Part shown: one piece after another, positions 30,798-39,774 of the stretch
Numbering within the stretch: position 1 is the stretch's first letter
How the letters are laid out: each line of letters opens with the position of its first letter
Origin: Lysobacter helvus
GTDB lineage: Bacteria; Pseudomonadota; Gammaproteobacteria; Xanthomonadales; Xanthomonadaceae
DNA: 64,000 bases
NCBI RefSeq assembly: GCF_018406645.1
Contig: NZ_AP024546.1
Span: 1,302,001-1,366,000, forward strand
Direction: 5' to 3'
Made by a program: the position numbers and the translations under genes
Notes under the pieces: model-generated
What the model was told of the DNA's origin: nothing
Seen by the model: only the letters and a program-made list of their open reading frames with translations
Databases searched by the model: none

Positions 30798-32144
30798 ATG
30801 ACCGCAACCCTGATCCTGGCCTGCGTCCTGGCGCTGGTGGCCGGCATCGCCGCGGGTGTGTGGCTGCGCCGGCCGAAGGGCGACGCGATGGACGTCGCGG
30901 TCCGCGCCGCCACGCTGGAAGGCGAACTGCAGGCGCGCATCGGCGAACGCGATGCGCTGCAGAAGGAACTCGCGCTCCTGCGCGAACGCGCGCACGACGA
31001 CGCCACCGCCCTGGCCCGCGCCCGCGCCGAGGCTGAACAGGCCAACCGCGCGCGCGCCGAAACCGAAGCCTTCGTGCGCAACGCGCAGGAACACCTCTCC
31101 GCCAAGTTCACCGAACTGGCCACCAAGGCCTTCGACGAACGCGGCAAGAAGTTCGAACACGACGTGCGCCTGGCCACCGGCCAGTCGAAGTCCGACATCG
31201 AATTGATGCTCAAGCCCTTCGCCGACCAGCTCGGCACCTTCCGCCAGCGCATCGACACGGTGTACGGCGAGGAAGCGAAGGAGCGTTCGGCGCTGCTGGG
31301 CGCGGTGCAGGAACTCAAGACGCTCAACCAGGACATGGCCTCGCAGGCCTCGGCGCTCACGCGCGCGCTGAAGGGCAACGCGAAGGTCCGCGGCGACTGG
31401 GGCGAGCTGATGCTCGAGAACGTGCTGCGCAGCTCGGGCCTGGAAGACGGCGTGCATTTCGATCGCCAGCAGACCAGCACCGACGAGGAAGGCCGCCGCC
31501 TGCGCCCCGACGTGATCGTGCGCCTGCCGGACGACCGCCGCATCGTGGTCGACAGCAAGGTCAACCTGGTGGCGTGGGAGGAGGCGATGAACGCCGAGAC
31601 CCCGGAAGCGCAGCAGGAGGCGATGCGTCGCCACGCCGTGGCGCTGCGCATGCACGTCCGCGACCTGGCCGAGCGCAACTATCCCAAGTCCGTCGGCGAA
31701 TCCGCGCTCGACGTCACCATCGCGTTCGTGCCGATCGAAGGCGCGCTTGCCGGCGCGCTCGGGTTCGACACCACGCTGCAGGCCGATGCCTTCGCCAAGG
31801 GCGTGGCCTTCGCGTCACCCAATACGTTGATGGCCGTGCTGCGCGTGGTCGATCGCGTGTGGACGCGCGACAAGCTGCAGAAGCAGGCGCTGGAGATCAG
31901 CAAGACCGGCGGCCTGCTGCTGGATTCGGTGATCAACTTCCTGACCGATTTCGCGTCCGTCGGCGCGAGCCTCGACGGCGCGGCGAAGGCCTACAAGTCC
32001 GCGCGCGATCGCCTGGAGGATTCGGCGCAGGCGGTCATCCCGCGTGCGCGGCGCCTGGTGGAGCTCGGAGTGAAGAGCCGCAAGAAGCTGCCCGAGGCCC
32101 TGGTGCCGGACGAATTGGAATTCGACGAATCGCCGGACGCCTGA
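30798..32144 (+). CDS. rmuC: DNA recombination protein RmuC
   Basis: The 448-residue protein has an N-terminal transmembrane segment (about 3-24), a long coiled coil (about 28-150, rich in Glu/Ala/Arg) and the RmuC domain (about 165-410) with GDWGELMLENVLRSSGL, RRLRPDVIVRLPDDRRIVVDSKVNL and SPNTLMAVLRVVDRVW. RmuC limits inversions at short repeats in E. coli and carries a nuclease-like fold. GGAGGA lies just before the ATG at 30798. Confidence 0.95.
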   Translation: MTATLILACVLALVAGIAAGVWLRRPKGDAMDVAVRAATLEGELQARIGERDALQKELALLRERAHDDATALARARAEAEQANRARAETEAFVRNAQEHLSAKFTELATKAFDERGKKFEHDVRLATGQSKSDIELMLKPFADQLGTFRQRIDTVYGEEAKERSALLGAVQELKTLNQDMASQASALTRALKGNAKVRGDWGELMLENVLRSSGLEDGVHFDRQQTSTDEEGRRLRPDVIVRLPDDRRIVVDSKVNLVAWEEAMNAETPEAQQEAMRRHAVALRMHVRDLAERNYPKSVGESALDVTIAFVPIEGALAGALGFDTTLQADAFAKGVAFASPNTLMAVLRVVDRVWTRDKLQKQALEISKTGGLLLDSVINFLTDFASVGASLDGAAKAYKSARDRLEDSAQAVIPRARRLVELGVKSRKKLPEALVPDELEFDESPDA

Positions 32145-32147
32145 GCG

Positions 32148-33122
32148 TCAGCCGCCGTCCATCGGCGTGACCGGGATGGCATCGATCGGCACGATCGGGT
32201 TGTCCTGGTCGTCCTGCAGGTAATCCGGCAACTCGCCCGAGTCCTGCTGGCGATCGCCGAAGATCTGGTAGTTGCGGCGCTGCAGCCATGCGTCGCGCAG
32301 CAGCGAGTAATCGTCCGTCGCGCCCTCGCGCATGCTGTCGAGCGACAACAACTGCGTGCGCACGTCGACCAGTTGCAGGCCCTGCAGGAAGATGCGGCTG
32401 CGGTCCAGTTCGATGGAGCGCAACGGCGACAGCGGCGAATCGCCGACCATGCCGAACACATCGCGCACCGTGCGCGGCCCGAACAGCGGCAGTTCGAGGT
32501 AACGCGAACGCTCCCAGCCCCACACGCCGAGCGTCTGGCCGAAGTCTTCGCTGCGATACGGGATCTTGGCCGCGGTGGCCGGATCGAAGATGCCGCCGAG
32601 GCCCAGCGTGGAATTGAGCACGAAGCGGCCGAGCGCCTGGCCGGCCTGCTTCGGCTTGCCCTGCAGCAGCGCATTGATCGCGCTCAGCGGCTGGGCGAGG
32701 TTGGCGAAGAAATTGCTGACGCCCAGGCGCACGGGGCGCGGCACGGCCGCGACGTACGTTTTCGCGAGCGGCTTGGCGATGCGCTTGTCCACGACTTCGT
32801 TGAAGCCGTGCATCTTGCGGTTGAAGGATTCCCACGGATCGTAGGATTCCGGCAGCTGCGCGGGCGTGGGCAACGTCGGGTCGTTGTACTGACCCTCGGA
32901 GCCGTAGATCGCTTCGTAATCCTGCTCGGCCTGCGTCTGTTCGGCGGCGGCCGGCGGCGCGACCTGCGGCGACGCTTCGACGGAAACGGCCGGTGCGGGC
33001 ATCACCGTCGTGGCCGCTGCCGGTTGCGCGTCGGTGGATTGGGCGAACACCTGTCCCGCGCAGAGCGCAAGCGACAGCGTTACGGCCAGGCGCGTGAAAG
33101 AGGGGGGAGCCGTGCGTTCCAT
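32148..33122 (-). CDS. mlaA: MlaA (VacJ) outer-membrane lipid-asymmetry protein
   Basis: The 324-residue protein has a signal peptide (to about VFA-QS), a Pro/Ala/Val-rich linker of about 65 residues and then the MlaA domain, beginning YDPWESFNRKMHGFNEVVD. DFGQTLGVWGWERSRYLELPLFGP and DDYSLLRDAWLQRR are diagnostic. MlaA removes phospholipid from the outer leaflet for return via MlaC. No acceptable lipobox is seen: Cys follows Leu in LALC, unlike the lipoprotein form in E. coli. It is the last gene of the mla operon, 17 bases after mlaB, although in E. coli it is unlinked. Confidence 0.93.
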   Translation of the reverse strand: MERTAPPSFTRLAVTLSLALCAGQVFAQSTDAQPAAATTVMPAPAVSVEASPQVAPPAAAEQTQAEQDYEAIYGSEGQYNDPTLPTPAQLPESYDPWESFNRKMHGFNEVVDKRIAKPLAKTYVAAVPRPVRLGVSNFFANLAQPLSAINALLQGKPKQAGQALGRFVLNSTLGLGGIFDPATAAKIPYRSEDFGQTLGVWGWERSRYLELPLFGPRTVRDVFGMVGDSPLSPLRSIELDRSRIFLQGLQLVDVRTQLLSLDSMREGATDDYSLLRDAWLQRRNYQIFGDRQQDSGELPDYLQDDQDNPIVPIDAIPVTPMDGG

Positions 33123-33139
33123 GCGAGGCAGTTTACCGG

Positions 33140-33442
33140 TCAGGCGGAGGCGAATCCGAGGCCCGCATCGAGCCGATAGGCGTCCCGGAGGGCAGAAAGC
33201 CCCGGCGGATCGCCGGTCACCACGACGCCGTTGCCGGCGCGGGCCGCGAGGGCGGCCAGGAGCGCGAGCCCCGCGCTGTCCACCGAGGTGGTGCCGCCAA
33301 GGTCGAAGCGGCGCACGCCGGACAGCTGGGCCAGCGCGCGCGCCCACAACGCAGCGACCGCCACGCGCGACAACGCACCGGTGAACACCAGTGCGTCGCC
33401 ATCGCGCGCCACGCCGGCGCCGTTGTCGGCGGGGGTGCGCAT
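33140..33442 (-). CDS. mlaB: STAS-domain protein MlaB
   Basis: The 100-residue protein is a single STAS domain with the conserved turn DLGGTTSVDSAGLALLAAL. MlaB binds MlaF and is needed for assembly and activity of the MlaFEDB transporter. It overlaps the stop of mlaC by one base (TAATG), consistent with translational coupling. Confidence 0.88.
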   Translation of the reverse strand: MRTPADNGAGVARDGDALVFTGALSRVAVAALWARALAQLSGVRRFDLGGTTSVDSAGLALLAALAARAGNGVVVTGDPPGLSALRDAYRLDAGLGFASA

Positions 33443-34137
33443 TACTGCTTGGCGTCGGGCTGCACGCGGCCGGCGCGGAGGTCGGCTGCGACCTGCTTGA
33501 TCGACTTGGTGCTCAGCGGCGCATCGAACTGGCTGCGGAAGGTCTGCACGAACGACACGCCTTCCACCATCACGTCAAACACCTGCCACTTCGTGCCGGT
33601 CTTGCGCATCAGGTAATCGACCGGCGTGGTCTGGCCGCCCGCGCGCAGGAACTCGCTGGACACCTTGACGATCGCGCCGTTGCGCAGCGGCGTCTCGGAC
33701 TTCACGCGGACCTTCAGGCCCGTGTCGAAGTTGATCAGCGCCGAGCCGTAACGCGCCATCAGGCTGTCGGCGAGCGCGTCGGCGAAATCCTTGACGTCGG
33801 CATCCGACGCACCGCGGCCGTGGCGGCCGAGCACCAGGCGCGCCGCGTAGTCGCGGTCGAACATCTGGTTGAACTCGCTCGAGATGAACTTGTCGAGCGC
33901 GGCCGGGTTCTTCTTGAATTCGTCGCGGCGCTTTTCGAGCGTGGCGACGATGCGCGTGCTGTTGTCGAGCACCTGCGCGCTGGGCGTGTTGCGCAGCGTC
34001 GCACCGGCGACCGCGGCCTGGGCATGCGACAGCGACGGCACGGCGAGCACGAGCGTGGTCGCGATGGCGGCGGCGACGAGGGTCTGGTTGATCAAGCGGC
34101 GCGGGGACACGCGCGCGGCGGACTGGGATCGTTTCAT
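33442..34137 (-). CDS. mlaC: periplasmic phospholipid carrier MlaC
   Basis: The 231-residue protein has a signal peptide (ending near SHAQA, about residue 40) and a Tol-Tol-Ttg2D/MlaC domain: FISSEFNQMFDRDYAARLVLG, LRAGGQTTPVDYLMRKTGTKWQVFDVMVEGVSFVQTFRSQF-type sequence, with VDYLM and WQVFDV characteristic. It shuttles lipids between MlaA and the inner-membrane transporter. Its start overlaps the mlaD stop (ATGA, 34134-34137). Confidence 0.95.
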   Translation of the reverse strand: MKRSQSAARVSPRRLINQTLVAAAIATTLVLAVPSLSHAQAAVAGATLRNTPSAQVLDNSTRIVATLEKRRDEFKKNPAALDKFISSEFNQMFDRDYAARLVLGRHGRGASDADVKDFADALADSLMARYGSALINFDTGLKVRVKSETPLRNGAIVKVSSEFLRAGGQTTPVDYLMRKTGTKWQVFDVMVEGVSFVQTFRSQFDAPLSTKSIKQVAADLRAGRVQPDAKQ

Positions 34138-34679
34138 CGCGTGGGTTCCGTGGTGGCTTCGGGGGAGGGAACGTCGGTGGTGGCGGGTGCGGCGGCGGCA
34201 TCGGCCGGGGCGGCCGGCTTGTCGGCGCCGGAGAACATGTACTTGCCGACCAGCTGCATGAGGTCGACCGCGCTCTGCGTCAAGGTGATCTCGTCGCCGG
34301 GCTTCAGGGTTTCGACATCCCCGCCGGGGCTGAGGCCGACGTAGCTTTCGCCCAGCAGGCCCGCCGTGAAGATGCCCGCCGACGTATCGGCCGGCAGATC
34401 CTTGTACTTGCCGTCGATCGACAGCGTGACGATCGAATCGAACTTCTGCGGATCGAGCGACACATCGGACACCTGCCCGACGATCACGCCGCCGATCTTC
34501 ACCGGCGCCGAGACGCGCAGCTGGCCGATGGTGGAGAAGCGCGCCTTCAGCGGATAGCTATCGCCGCCGAAGCCGAACTTGCCGTTGGTGGAAGCGAGGG
34601 CCAGGACCAGCACGCTGGCGAGCGCCAGCAGCAGGAATGCGCCGACCGCGAATTCGAGACGGGGACCACGCATGGCCAT
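34134..34679 (-). CDS. mlaD: MCE-domain lipid transporter subunit MlaD
   Basis: The 181-residue protein has one N-terminal membrane anchor (about 9-30) and an MCE domain (about 40-125; FSTIGQLRVSAPVKIGGVIVG, GLLGESYVGLSPGG). A short Ala/Pro/Thr tail (about 155-181) follows. MlaD hexamers form the periplasmic ring of MlaFEDB. The start at 34679 overlaps the mlaE stop by one base (TGATG); Met at 34673 is an alternative. Confidence 0.94.
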   Translation of the reverse strand: MAMRGPRLEFAVGAFLLLALASVLVLALASTNGKFGFGGDSYPLKARFSTIGQLRVSAPVKIGGVIVGQVSDVSLDPQKFDSIVTLSIDGKYKDLPADTSAGIFTAGLLGESYVGLSPGGDVETLKPGDEITLTQSAVDLMQLVGKYMFSGADKPAAPADAAAAPATTDVPSPEATTEPTR

Positions 34680-35431
34680 CAACTCCTGAACAACAGGGCG
34701 GAAAGGACGAAATTGAACATCAGCACCAGCAGCGACGCATTGACGACCGCGCGGGTGGTGGCAATCGAGGTGCCCTCGATCGTCGGTTCGGCATGGAAGC
34801 CGACGTACGCGGCCACGAGGGCGGACACGCCGCCGAACACGGCGGCCTTGAAGAACGCGACGAGGAAGTCGTCGTGGAAATCCACGCTGTCCTTCATCGT
34901 CTGCCAGAACGTGCCGCCGTCGATGCCGATCACGTGCACCGCTTCGAAATAGCCGGCGGTGATCGCAAGGCTCACGAAGAACGCGGTGAGCAGCGGCACG
35001 CACAGCACCGCGGCCCAGAAGCGCGGCGCGACGGTCTTGGCCACCGGGTCGATCGCCATCAGGCCGAGCGCGGTGATCTGGTCGGTCGCGCGCATCAGGC
35101 CCAGTTCGGCCGCGATCGACGAACCGGCGCGGCCGATGAACAGCAATGCCGTGAGCACCGGCCCGAGTTCGCGATACAGGCCCAGGCCGAGCAGCGCGCT
35201 CACCTGGCCCGTGGCGCCGTAGGTTTCCAGCGCGCGATAGCCGAGCAGCGTGACCGACAGGCCCACGAACGCCCCGCCCGCCGCCACGATGGGCAACGAG
35301 CGCGCACCGATCTTGTAGATCTCCTTCACCAGCTCGGCGAAGAAATCCCGCGTCGGCGTGGAGGCGCGGAACACCGAAAGCGCGAACAGGCCGGCGGCGC
35401 CGAGCCCGCGGGTGGCGGCGACGAAGGGCAT
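34679..35431 (-). CDS. mlaE: lipid ABC transporter permease MlaE
   Basis: The 250-residue membrane protein belongs to the MlaE permease family (motif LGLYRELGPVLTALLFIGRAGSSIAAELG near residues 88-116; about six hydrophobic segments). It forms the membrane channel of MlaFEDB. It overlaps mlaF upstream and mlaD downstream by one base each. Confidence 0.96.
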   Translation of the reverse strand: MPFVAATRGLGAAGLFALSVFRASTPTRDFFAELVKEIYKIGARSLPIVAAGGAFVGLSVTLLGYRALETYGATGQVSALLGLGLYRELGPVLTALLFIGRAGSSIAAELGLMRATDQITALGLMAIDPVAKTVAPRFWAAVLCVPLLTAFFVSLAITAGYFEAVHVIGIDGGTFWQTMKDSVDFHDDFLVAFFKAAVFGGVSALVAAYVGFHAEPTIEGTSIATTRAVVNASLLVLMFNFVLSALLFRS

Positions 35432-36222
35432 CAGGCGGCCTCCGGCGCGCGCGCCGTCGTGTCGAAGGGAATCGGACCGTCGGGCTGGCCGTCCAGGAAC
35501 TGGCGCACCAGCGGATCCTGCGAGGCCGCCAATTCCGCCGGCGTGCCGGTGAAGACGATGCGGCCGTTCGCGATCACGATCGCGTGGTCGGCCACCGGCA
35601 TGGTTTCGTGCACGTGGTGCGTGACCACGATGCTGGTCAGGCCGAGCGTGTCGTTGAGGCGGCGCACCAGGCTCATGACCACGCCGCTGGCGATCGGGTC
35701 CAGGCCCGTCAGCGGTTCGTCGTAGATCATCAGCGGCGGATCCAGCGCCAGCGCGCGGGCGAGTGCGACGCGGCGGGCCATGCCGCCGGACAGCTCGCGC
35801 GGATACAGGTCGGCCGCGGCGCGCAGGCCGACGGCGTGCAGCTTCATTTCGACGAGGCTGCGGATCACCGCATCGGGCAGGTCGGTGTGCGTGCGCAGCG
35901 GCAGCGCGACGTTTTCCGCCGCGGTCATGTCCGTGAGCAGGCCGTTGCCCTGCAGCAGCACGCCCAGCCGCTTGCGCATCGACAGCAACGCTTTCTGCTG
36001 GCGCGGGACGGGCTCGCCGAAGATTTCCACGCTGCCGGCCGCCGGGACCAGTTCGCCGGTCAGCGCCGCGAGCAGCGTGGACTTGCCGCTGCCCGACGGG
36101 CCGAGCACCGCGGTCACGCCGCCGCGCGGCACCACCAGCGTGACGTCGTGCAGCACGGTGCGACCGCCGCGTTCGAGGCGGACATCGGTGACGCGGACGG
36201 CGGGCGTGTCTGGATCGGTCAC
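35431..36222 (-). CDS. mlaF: lipid ABC transporter ATPase MlaF
   Basis: The 263-residue ATPase has Walker A GPSGSGKS (41-48), the ABC signature ELSGGMARRVALARAL, Walker B LMIYDEPLTGLDP and the His-switch THHVHE. It powers retrograde or anterograde phospholipid movement with MlaEDB. No good ATG is near, so the start is taken as GTG at 36222, which puts VTDPDTPAVRVTDVRL at the terminus. It is the first gene of mlaFEDCB-mlaA and divergent from recC. Confidence 0.93.
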   Translation of the reverse strand: MTDPDTPAVRVTDVRLERGGRTVLHDVTLVVPRGGVTAVLGPSGSGKSTLLAALTGELVPAAGSVEIFGEPVPRQQKALLSMRKRLGVLLQGNGLLTDMTAAENVALPLRTHTDLPDAVIRSLVEMKLHAVGLRAAADLYPRELSGGMARRVALARALALDPPLMIYDEPLTGLDPIASGVVMSLVRRLNDTLGLTSIVVTHHVHETMPVADHAIVIANGRIVFTGTPAELAASQDPLVRQFLDGQPDGPIPFDTTARAPEAA

Positions 36223-36402
36223 GGGCGGGTCTTCGGGGGCGGATCGGGGGATCGCGAAAAAGCGCGGCAGCTTGGCGCCCGGGCGCTGAATGGCGGTTAG
36301 CGCTTGCGGCGGCGCGAGCGGGCGGATTGTCGCAGGTCTGCTTTCGGCCGGCCGCTTCGGCATGTCTCGGCGAGTGCGACACGCGTCCGGCATCATGCCC
36401 CG
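36223..36402. promoter_or_regulatory. divergent mlaF/recC intergenic region
   Basis: These 180 bases separate the divergent mlaF and recC starts and must hold both promoters. I see no convincing -35/-10 pair, hairpin or palindrome. Confidence 0.4.
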
Positions 36403-39400
36403 ATGCAGGGACGCCCCGACTTCCGCCTCTACCACGGCAATGCGCTGGACGTGCTCGCCGGGCTGCTGGCGGCCGAAGTCGCGAAGCCGCCGGCCGACGG
36501 CGACTGGCTGCGCCCCGACATCGTCCTGGTCCCGCAGTTCTCCATGCGCCGCTGGCTGCAGCAGGCGCTGGCCGAAGCGAGCGGCATCTGCGCCAACCTG
36601 GTGTTCCTGACGCCGGGCGAATTCGTGGACCTGGCGCTCGATCGCAACCTCGGCCCCGCGCCGCCGCAGGACCGCCTGGCCCCGGAGACCCTCCGCTGGC
36701 ACGTCCTGCGCGAACTCCAGCGCCACCCCCCGGCGGCGTTGCAGCGCTTCCTCGACGACGCGCAGCCGCGCAAGGCCTGGTCGCTCGCCACCGCGCTGGC
36801 CGATACGTTCGAGAAATACCAGGCCTGGCGCCGCGACTGGCTGCTCGGCTGGGAGAAGCGCGCACCCCGCGACGATTGGGAAGCGGCGTTGTGGCGCGCG
36901 ATCGGCCGCGGCAAGGCGCATCGCGCGCGGCGCATCGACGATTACCTCGCGCGCTTCGGCGCCGGTGCGGGCGAAGCGCCGACCGGCCTGCCGCCGCGCC
37001 TGTTCGTGTTCGCGTGCCAGAACGTCTCGCCCGACGTGCTGCAGGTGATCGCCAGCCAGTCGCACGCGGGCACGCAGCATTTCTACCTGCACTCGCCGGC
37101 GCGCGGCTTCTGGGGCGACCTCGCGCGCTGGTCCGATTACGCGCCGGGCGCGGACGATGCGTACCTCGCGCTCGGCGACGCGCAACCCAATCCGTTGCTC
37201 GCCGCGTGGGGCCAGGCCGGCCGCGATTTCGTCGCGATGCTCGTCGGCGGCGAGGCGGTGCAGCCCGCGTTCGACCTCGCACCGTTCGTCGAACCCACGC
37301 GCACCACGCTGCTCGGGCGCATGCAGGCCGACCTGCTCGACAACCGCGCGCCCTTGCAGGACGCCAACGACGCCGCATGGCCGCGCGCGACCGTGGACGC
37401 ACGCGATCCGAGCCTGCAATTCCACGCCTGCCACACGCGGCTGCGCGAAGTGCAGGTGCTGCACGACCAGCTGCGCGCGCTGCTGGACGCTTGGCCCGCC
37501 GATGGCAATCCGCCGCTGCAGCCGCGCGACATCGCCGTCCTGGCGCCCGACATCGACGCGTATGCGCCGCATATCGAAGCCGTGTTCGGCGGCGCGCTCG
37601 GCACCGCGCGCGAACTGCCGTACACGATCGCCGACACCAGCCCGCTCGCGAGTGCACCGATCGCCGAGGCGTTCCTGCGCTTGCTCGAACTCCCGTTGCG
37701 CGCCCCATCGACCGCCGACGTGCTCGACCTGCTCGCCGTTCCCGCGATCGCCGCGCGCTTCGACCTCGAAGATGCCGACCGCGCACGCGTGCAGGACTGG
37801 CTCGAATCCGCCGGCGCGCGCTGGGGCCTGGACGGCGACGACCGCCAGCGCCACGGCGCGGACGGCAATGCGTACACGCTGGAATTCGCGATCGAGCGCC
37901 TGCTGCTCGGTTACGCGAGCGGCGCCGACGACGACATCGCCGGCATCGCGCCGTGGCCCGAGCTCGAAGGCCAGGCCGCGGAAACCCTCGACGCGCTGTT
38001 GCGCTGCGTCGACATGCTGCGCAGCGCGCGCACGCGCCTGGCCGGTCCGCATCCGCCGGCCACGTGGGCCACCGTGCTGCAGCGCCTGCTGGACGACGCG
38101 TTCGCACCGCCGCGCGACAGCGCCGATGCGCAACTGTTGCGCCGCCTGCGCGATGCGATCGCGCGATTCACCGAAGGCGCCGCCACCGCGGGCTACGACG
38201 CGCCGGTCGAACACGCCGTCGTGCTCGACCACCTGCGCACCGAACTCGGCACCAGCGATGCGCGCGCGCCGTTCCTGTCGGGCGGCATCTGCTTCGGCCG
38301 CATGGTGCCGATGCGCCTGATCCCGTTCCGCGCGATCTGGCTGCTGGGCATGGACGCCGACGCCTTCCCCGCGCGCGAAGGCCGCGATCCCGTCAATCGC
38401 CTCGCCAACGCGTTGTCGACGCCGGAGCGGCGCACGGGCGATCCCTCGCGGCGCGATGCGGATCGTTACCTGTTCCTGCAATTGTTCGCCTCGTCCGGCC
38501 GCGTCTTCGCGATGAGTTGGTGCGGCATGGATCCGCGCGACAACAGCCGGCGCGAGCCGTCGACGCTGGTGACCGAATTGCTCGACGCGGCCGCCGCATA
38601 CCACGCGGTCGAAACGGCAAAGGTGCGCGAGGCCCTCGTCGTGCGGCATGCGTTGCAGCCGTTCTCGCCGGGCGCATTCGGTGCGGCGCATGTCGGGGAA
38701 GCGTTGCCGCAGGGCGAGCCCATCGAACCGCGCCGCTTCAGTTACGACGCGCGCTGGCGGGCGGCGTCCACGGAAGCCTCGGGCGTGGACGACGAACCCG
38801 TGTTCGCGCCGCCCACGTTGGTGCTGCCCGAACGCGAAGGCGAGCGCGGTGCGTTGTCGCTCGATCGCCTGCGTCGCTCGCTGATGCGCCCGCACGCCGT
38901 GTACCTGCAGGAAGGTCTCGGCCTGCGCCTGCCGGAAGACGAACCACCCTTGGCCGAACACGAACCGCTCGGCGCGCCCGACGCGCTCGGTGCCTATGCG
39001 TTGCGCCACGCGGTGTTCGATGCGTGGATGCGCGCGAACGGGCGGCCCGATGCGCATGCGCTGCATGCACGCTTGCTCGCACGCGCCGTCGTCGCGCCCG
39101 GCGCGGATGGCCGCGCGCAGGTCGCGGAGATGCTGGAGGAAATCGCGCCGTTCGCGGAACGCGCACTCGCGAAGGGCTTCGGTGACGCCGCCGCGCGCGC
39201 CGCGTTTTCGCATGCGTCGGAGGCCGGCGCATTGCGCGGCACGCTCGACGGCCTGCATCGCCCGGGTTTGCTGCGCGTGGTGCTGCGTCCCGACGGCCAG
39301 CACGGCGGGCACGTGATCCGCCATGGGCTCGATGCGCTGTGCGCGTCGTTGCTGGGCAAGTCGATGCATCTGCTGGCCCGCCCGGAGAAAGGCGCCGATC

Positions 39401-39774
39401 CCGAATGGATCGTACGCAAGCCGGTGTCCGAGAAGCGCGCCGCTGCCGCACTCGACGCCTTCTTCGCCTGGCACGACCACGCAGTGCGCGCGCCGCAGGT
39501 GTTCCTGCCGAAGAGTGGCCACGACTTCGTCGCATGCCTGGCGAAGAAGGACCCGGCGTCCGCATTGCGCGCCGCGCGCGATACCTGGATGGGCAGTGCG
39601 TTCGAAGGCATCGGCCGTGCCGAAGCCTCGCCCGCCACGCGCGTTGCGTTGCGCGGCCGCGATCCGTTCTACGACGACGACGCGAGCGCGCAGATGCGTT
39701 TCGCCGAACTCTCGGTCGCGATCTTCAGCGCGCTGGAACACGCCACGCCGCTGGACGCGGGGATGTTCGCGTGA
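36403..39774 (+). CDS. recC: exodeoxyribonuclease V gamma subunit RecC
   Basis: The 1123-residue protein is the scaffold of RecBCD and recognises Chi. Its length matches E. coli RecC (1122). Family segments include FRLYHGNALDVLAGLLA at the N-terminus, VFLTPGEFVD, IAVLAPDIDAYAPHI and the degenerate helicase region LSGGICFGRMVPMRLIPFR with WLLGMDADAFP. The ATG at 36403 is chosen because it starts at the conserved YHGN block. It overlaps recB by GTGA at 39771-39774. Confidence 0.95.
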   Translation: MQGRPDFRLYHGNALDVLAGLLAAEVAKPPADGDWLRPDIVLVPQFSMRRWLQQALAEASGICANLVFLTPGEFVDLALDRNLGPAPPQDRLAPETLRWHVLRELQRHPPAALQRFLDDAQPRKAWSLATALADTFEKYQAWRRDWLLGWEKRAPRDDWEAALWRAIGRGKAHRARRIDDYLARFGAGAGEAPTGLPPRLFVFACQNVSPDVLQVIASQSHAGTQHFYLHSPARGFWGDLARWSDYAPGADDAYLALGDAQPNPLLAAWGQAGRDFVAMLVGGEAVQPAFDLAPFVEPTRTTLLGRMQADLLDNRAPLQDANDAAWPRATVDARDPSLQFHACHTRLREVQVLHDQLRALLDAWPADGNPPLQPRDIAVLAPDIDAYAPHIEAVFGGALGTARELPYTIADTSPLASAPIAEAFLRLLELPLRAPSTADVLDLLAVPAIAARFDLEDADRARVQDWLESAGARWGLDGDDRQRHGADGNAYTLEFAIERLLLGYASGADDDIAGIAPWPELEGQAAETLDALLRCVDMLRSARTRLAGPHPPATWATVLQRLLDDAFAPPRDSADAQLLRRLRDAIARFTEGAATAGYDAPVEHAVVLDHLRTELGTSDARAPFLSGGICFGRMVPMRLIPFRAIWLLGMDADAFPAREGRDPVNRLANALSTPERRTGDPSRRDADRYLFLQLFASSGRVFAMSWCGMDPRDNSRREPSTLVTELLDAAAAYHAVETAKVREALVVRHALQPFSPGAFGAAHVGEALPQGEPIEPRRFSYDARWRAASTEASGVDDEPVFAPPTLVLPEREGERGALSLDRLRRSLMRPHAVYLQEGLGLRLPEDEPPLAEHEPLGAPDALGAYALRHAVFDAWMRANGRPDAHALHARLLARAVVAPGADGRAQVAEMLEEIAPFAERALAKGFGDAAARAAFSHASEAGALRGTLDGLHRPGLLRVVLRPDGQHGGHVIRHGLDALCASLLGKSMHLLARPEKGADPEWIVRKPVSEKRAAAALDAFFAWHDHAVRAPQVFLPKSGHDFVACLAKKDPASALRAARDTWMGSAFEGIGRAEASPATRVALRGRDPFYDDDASAQMRFAELSVAIFSALEHATPLDAGMFA

